This document shows, one piece after another, positions 62,909 to 64,000 of a stretch of 64,000 nucleotides of DNA. Location: NCBI RefSeq assembly GCF_002915575.1, contig NZ_PQGD01000015.1, positions 1-64,000 of the forward strand, written 5' to 3'. Within the stretch, counting starts at the first letter, position 1. Every line of letters begins with the position of its first letter. Both the position numbers and the translations under genes were made by a program. Below the pieces are notes generated by a model. It was not told where the DNA came from. It did not search any database and worked only from the letters and a program-made list of their open reading frames with translations. Source of the DNA: Superficieibacter electus (GTDB lineage: Bacteria > Pseudomonadota > Gammaproteobacteria > Enterobacterales > Enterobacteriaceae).

Positions 62909-63781
62909 TTAATTATTCATCATATTTATATTTACCGCAGTTCCGTCGCGGCTGCGATGACGCCATTGTCCCGGTGTCATGCCTATTTCGCGGTTAAATA
63001 CCACAGAAAAATAATTACTGTCCTCAAAGCCGCACTGCATGGCGATATCACCAATCAGTATTTCCGTGTGCTGCAGGAGATATTGTGCGTGGCAGATCCG
63101 CAACTGACGCAGATACTGGCTGATGGTCATCCCTGTCTGGCTGCGAAATTGCTGGCGAAGGGGACGCTCGCTGCACTGCTCCTGTTCGCAAAAGGTTTCG
63201 AGTACGAAAGGTTTATCCAGACTTCCTGCCAGCGCGGTGATCAGCTTATCCAGCAATGGCTCGCGCGACGTCGCCGATAAATTATCAGTGGTATAGCGGT
63301 GTCTTTTCAGCAGTACCACCAGCTGCGCAAAGAGCAGTTCAGCCATGTCATTGGCCTGCGCGTCATGGTGGATACTTTCATGTTCGAGCTGGGAGATGAC
63401 CTGCCGGGCCTGCGTCATCCCGCTACTGCTAAGCCGCCAGTGCGCGCGCCGATCGTTTCCCTTAAGGCCAGGAATATGCGCGTCCCAGTCGACATTAAGT
63501 TTAAGCCGGTCGGGGCAGTAGATAATATTTTGCAATACCAGGTCGTTGACCGAAGCATAAGAGTGTTTGTCTTCGGCGCGGATATAAAATAGATCGCCGC
63601 GCGTAATGCGGTACGGACGGTCATTGAGGACGTGCAGGCCATTGCCGCGCCATACCAGCACCAGTTCGCAAAACTCGTGAGTATGTTCAGCAAAGACGTT
63701 TTGCGGATAGCGATCCGCAACGGCAACGGCCTGGCCGGCGCTGGTGAAAAAGTCGGCTTTACGAAGAATTAACTGGCCCAC
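62909..63781 (-). CDS. rhaR: L-rhamnose regulator RhaR
   Basis: AraC-family activator that turns on rhaSR in response to L-rhamnose. The 290-residue protein has an N-terminal cupin sensor domain ([20 protein letters not shown], about residues 33-52) and a C-terminal pair of helix-turn-helix motifs ([32 protein letters not shown] and [32 protein letters not shown]). Starts with GTG. Downstream of rhaS as in E. coli; the C-terminal tail is longer ([13 protein letters not shown]). Confidence 0.94.
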   Translation of the reverse strand: MGQLILRKADFFTSAGQAVAVADRYPQNVFAEHTHEFCELVLVWRGNGLHVLNDRPYRITRGDLFYIRAEDKHSYASVNDLVLQNIIYCPDRLKLNVDWDAHIPGLKGNDRRAHWRLSSSGMTQARQVISQLEHESIHHDAQANDMAELLFAQLVVLLKRHRYTTDNLSATSREPLLDKLITALAGSLDKPFVLETFCEQEQCSERPLRQQFRSQTGMTISQYLRQLRICHAQYLLQHTEILIGDIAMQCGFEDSNYFSVVFNREIGMTPGQWRHRSRDGTAVNINMMNN

Positions 63782-63856
63782 AGCAGGATCACCTCAACGA
63801 CGAATGACTGGTTATTATCGTCTGACGGGTGGTTAAAAACGTTGATTGTCTTCGCG

Positions 63857-64000
63857 TTACTGAAGAATTTCGTCGCGCCCCTGGCGGATATCGCGCGGCG
63901 ACCATGAAAACTCGCGGCGAAAAAGGGTCGAAAAATGGTTACTGTCGCCGAATCCGCAGCGATAAGCGATATCAGTGACGCTATCGTCGCTGTGCCGCAG
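63857..64000 (-). CDS. rhaS: L-rhamnose regulator RhaS (3' part, cut by the window)
   Basis: Only the last 47 residues and the stop are inside the window: [20 protein letters not shown]...[21 protein letters not shown]. This is the second helix-turn-helix of an AraC-family activator and agrees with the end of E. coli RhaS, activator of rhaBAD and rhaT. It runs off the right edge on the minus strand and is followed by rhaR. Confidence 0.92.
   Translation of the reverse strand: MRHSDDSVTDIAYRCGFGDSNHFSTLFRREFSWSPRDIRQGRDEILQ

Overview
The window is chromosomal DNA from a member of the Enterobacteriaceae. Its core gene order is the rrnB/btuB to rha part of the Escherichia coli map read in reverse (rrn leader, murI, btuB, trmA, fabR, sthA, oxyR, argHBC/argE, ppc, eptC, metF, metL, metB/metJ, rpmE, priA, cytR, ftsN, hslVU, menA, rraA, pfkA, fieF, cpx, sodA, rhaT, rhaR/S). 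The proteins are close to the E. coli and Salmonella versions but not identical, and the accessory content fits a Citrobacter-like genome; the genus is an inference. No phage, integrase, IS element with a complete transposase, tRNA or CRISPR array was seen.

Layout. 1-312: minus-strand rRNA operon promoters and leader. 313-12924: cell wall (murI), B12 uptake with its riboswitch (btuB), tRNA modification (trmA), fatty-acid control (fabR/yijD), transhydrogenase (sthA), peroxide response (oxyR with the divergent sRNA oxyS) and the arginine cluster argCBH/argE with two ARG boxes. 13157-21568: ppc, eptC, a cysteine uptake and degradation pair (dlsT-cyuA) in the place where E. coli has katG to yijO, then metF. 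21569-26989: accessory block with an ERIC element, two frameshifted genes (an FGE-like protein and an MFS-like protein), a copy of the metL 3' end, a UshA-like nucleotidase and an unrecognised zinc-ribbon protein. 26990-31166: metL, metB and metJ with tandem Met boxes. 31224-34810: yiiX, a DUF2459 lipoprotein, a copy of the metJ 5' end, and a GPH sugar transporter with a KdgM-type porin. 35143-43531: rpmE, priA, cytR, ftsN, hslVU, menA, rraA. 43596-43890: five 59-bp tandem repeats at a synteny break where the zapB-glpFKX-fpr-tpiA-cdh-sbp block of E. coli is missing. 43939-53137: pfkA, fieF, a TM2 protein, cpxP/cpxRA, yiiM, a DapA-family aldolase, kdgT, sodA. 53425-64000: rhaT and rhaR/rhaS, separated by an inserted PTS/alpha-mannosidase operon.

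How the genes work together. Methionine genes (metF, metB, metL, metJ) share MetJ operators, and btuB, which brings in the cofactor of MetH, may carry one as well. The island between rhaT and rhaR encodes every PTS component it needs: an HPr-EI-EIIA fusion, EIIB, EIIC, a family-38 mannosidase and a sugar symporter. It is preceded by a small ORF whose 3' end contains a terminator hairpin, which suggests attenuation. The most unusual structural signal is the pair of short gene-end copies (metL 3' end, metJ 5' end) that border the accessory modules around the met genes. They look like recombination scars.
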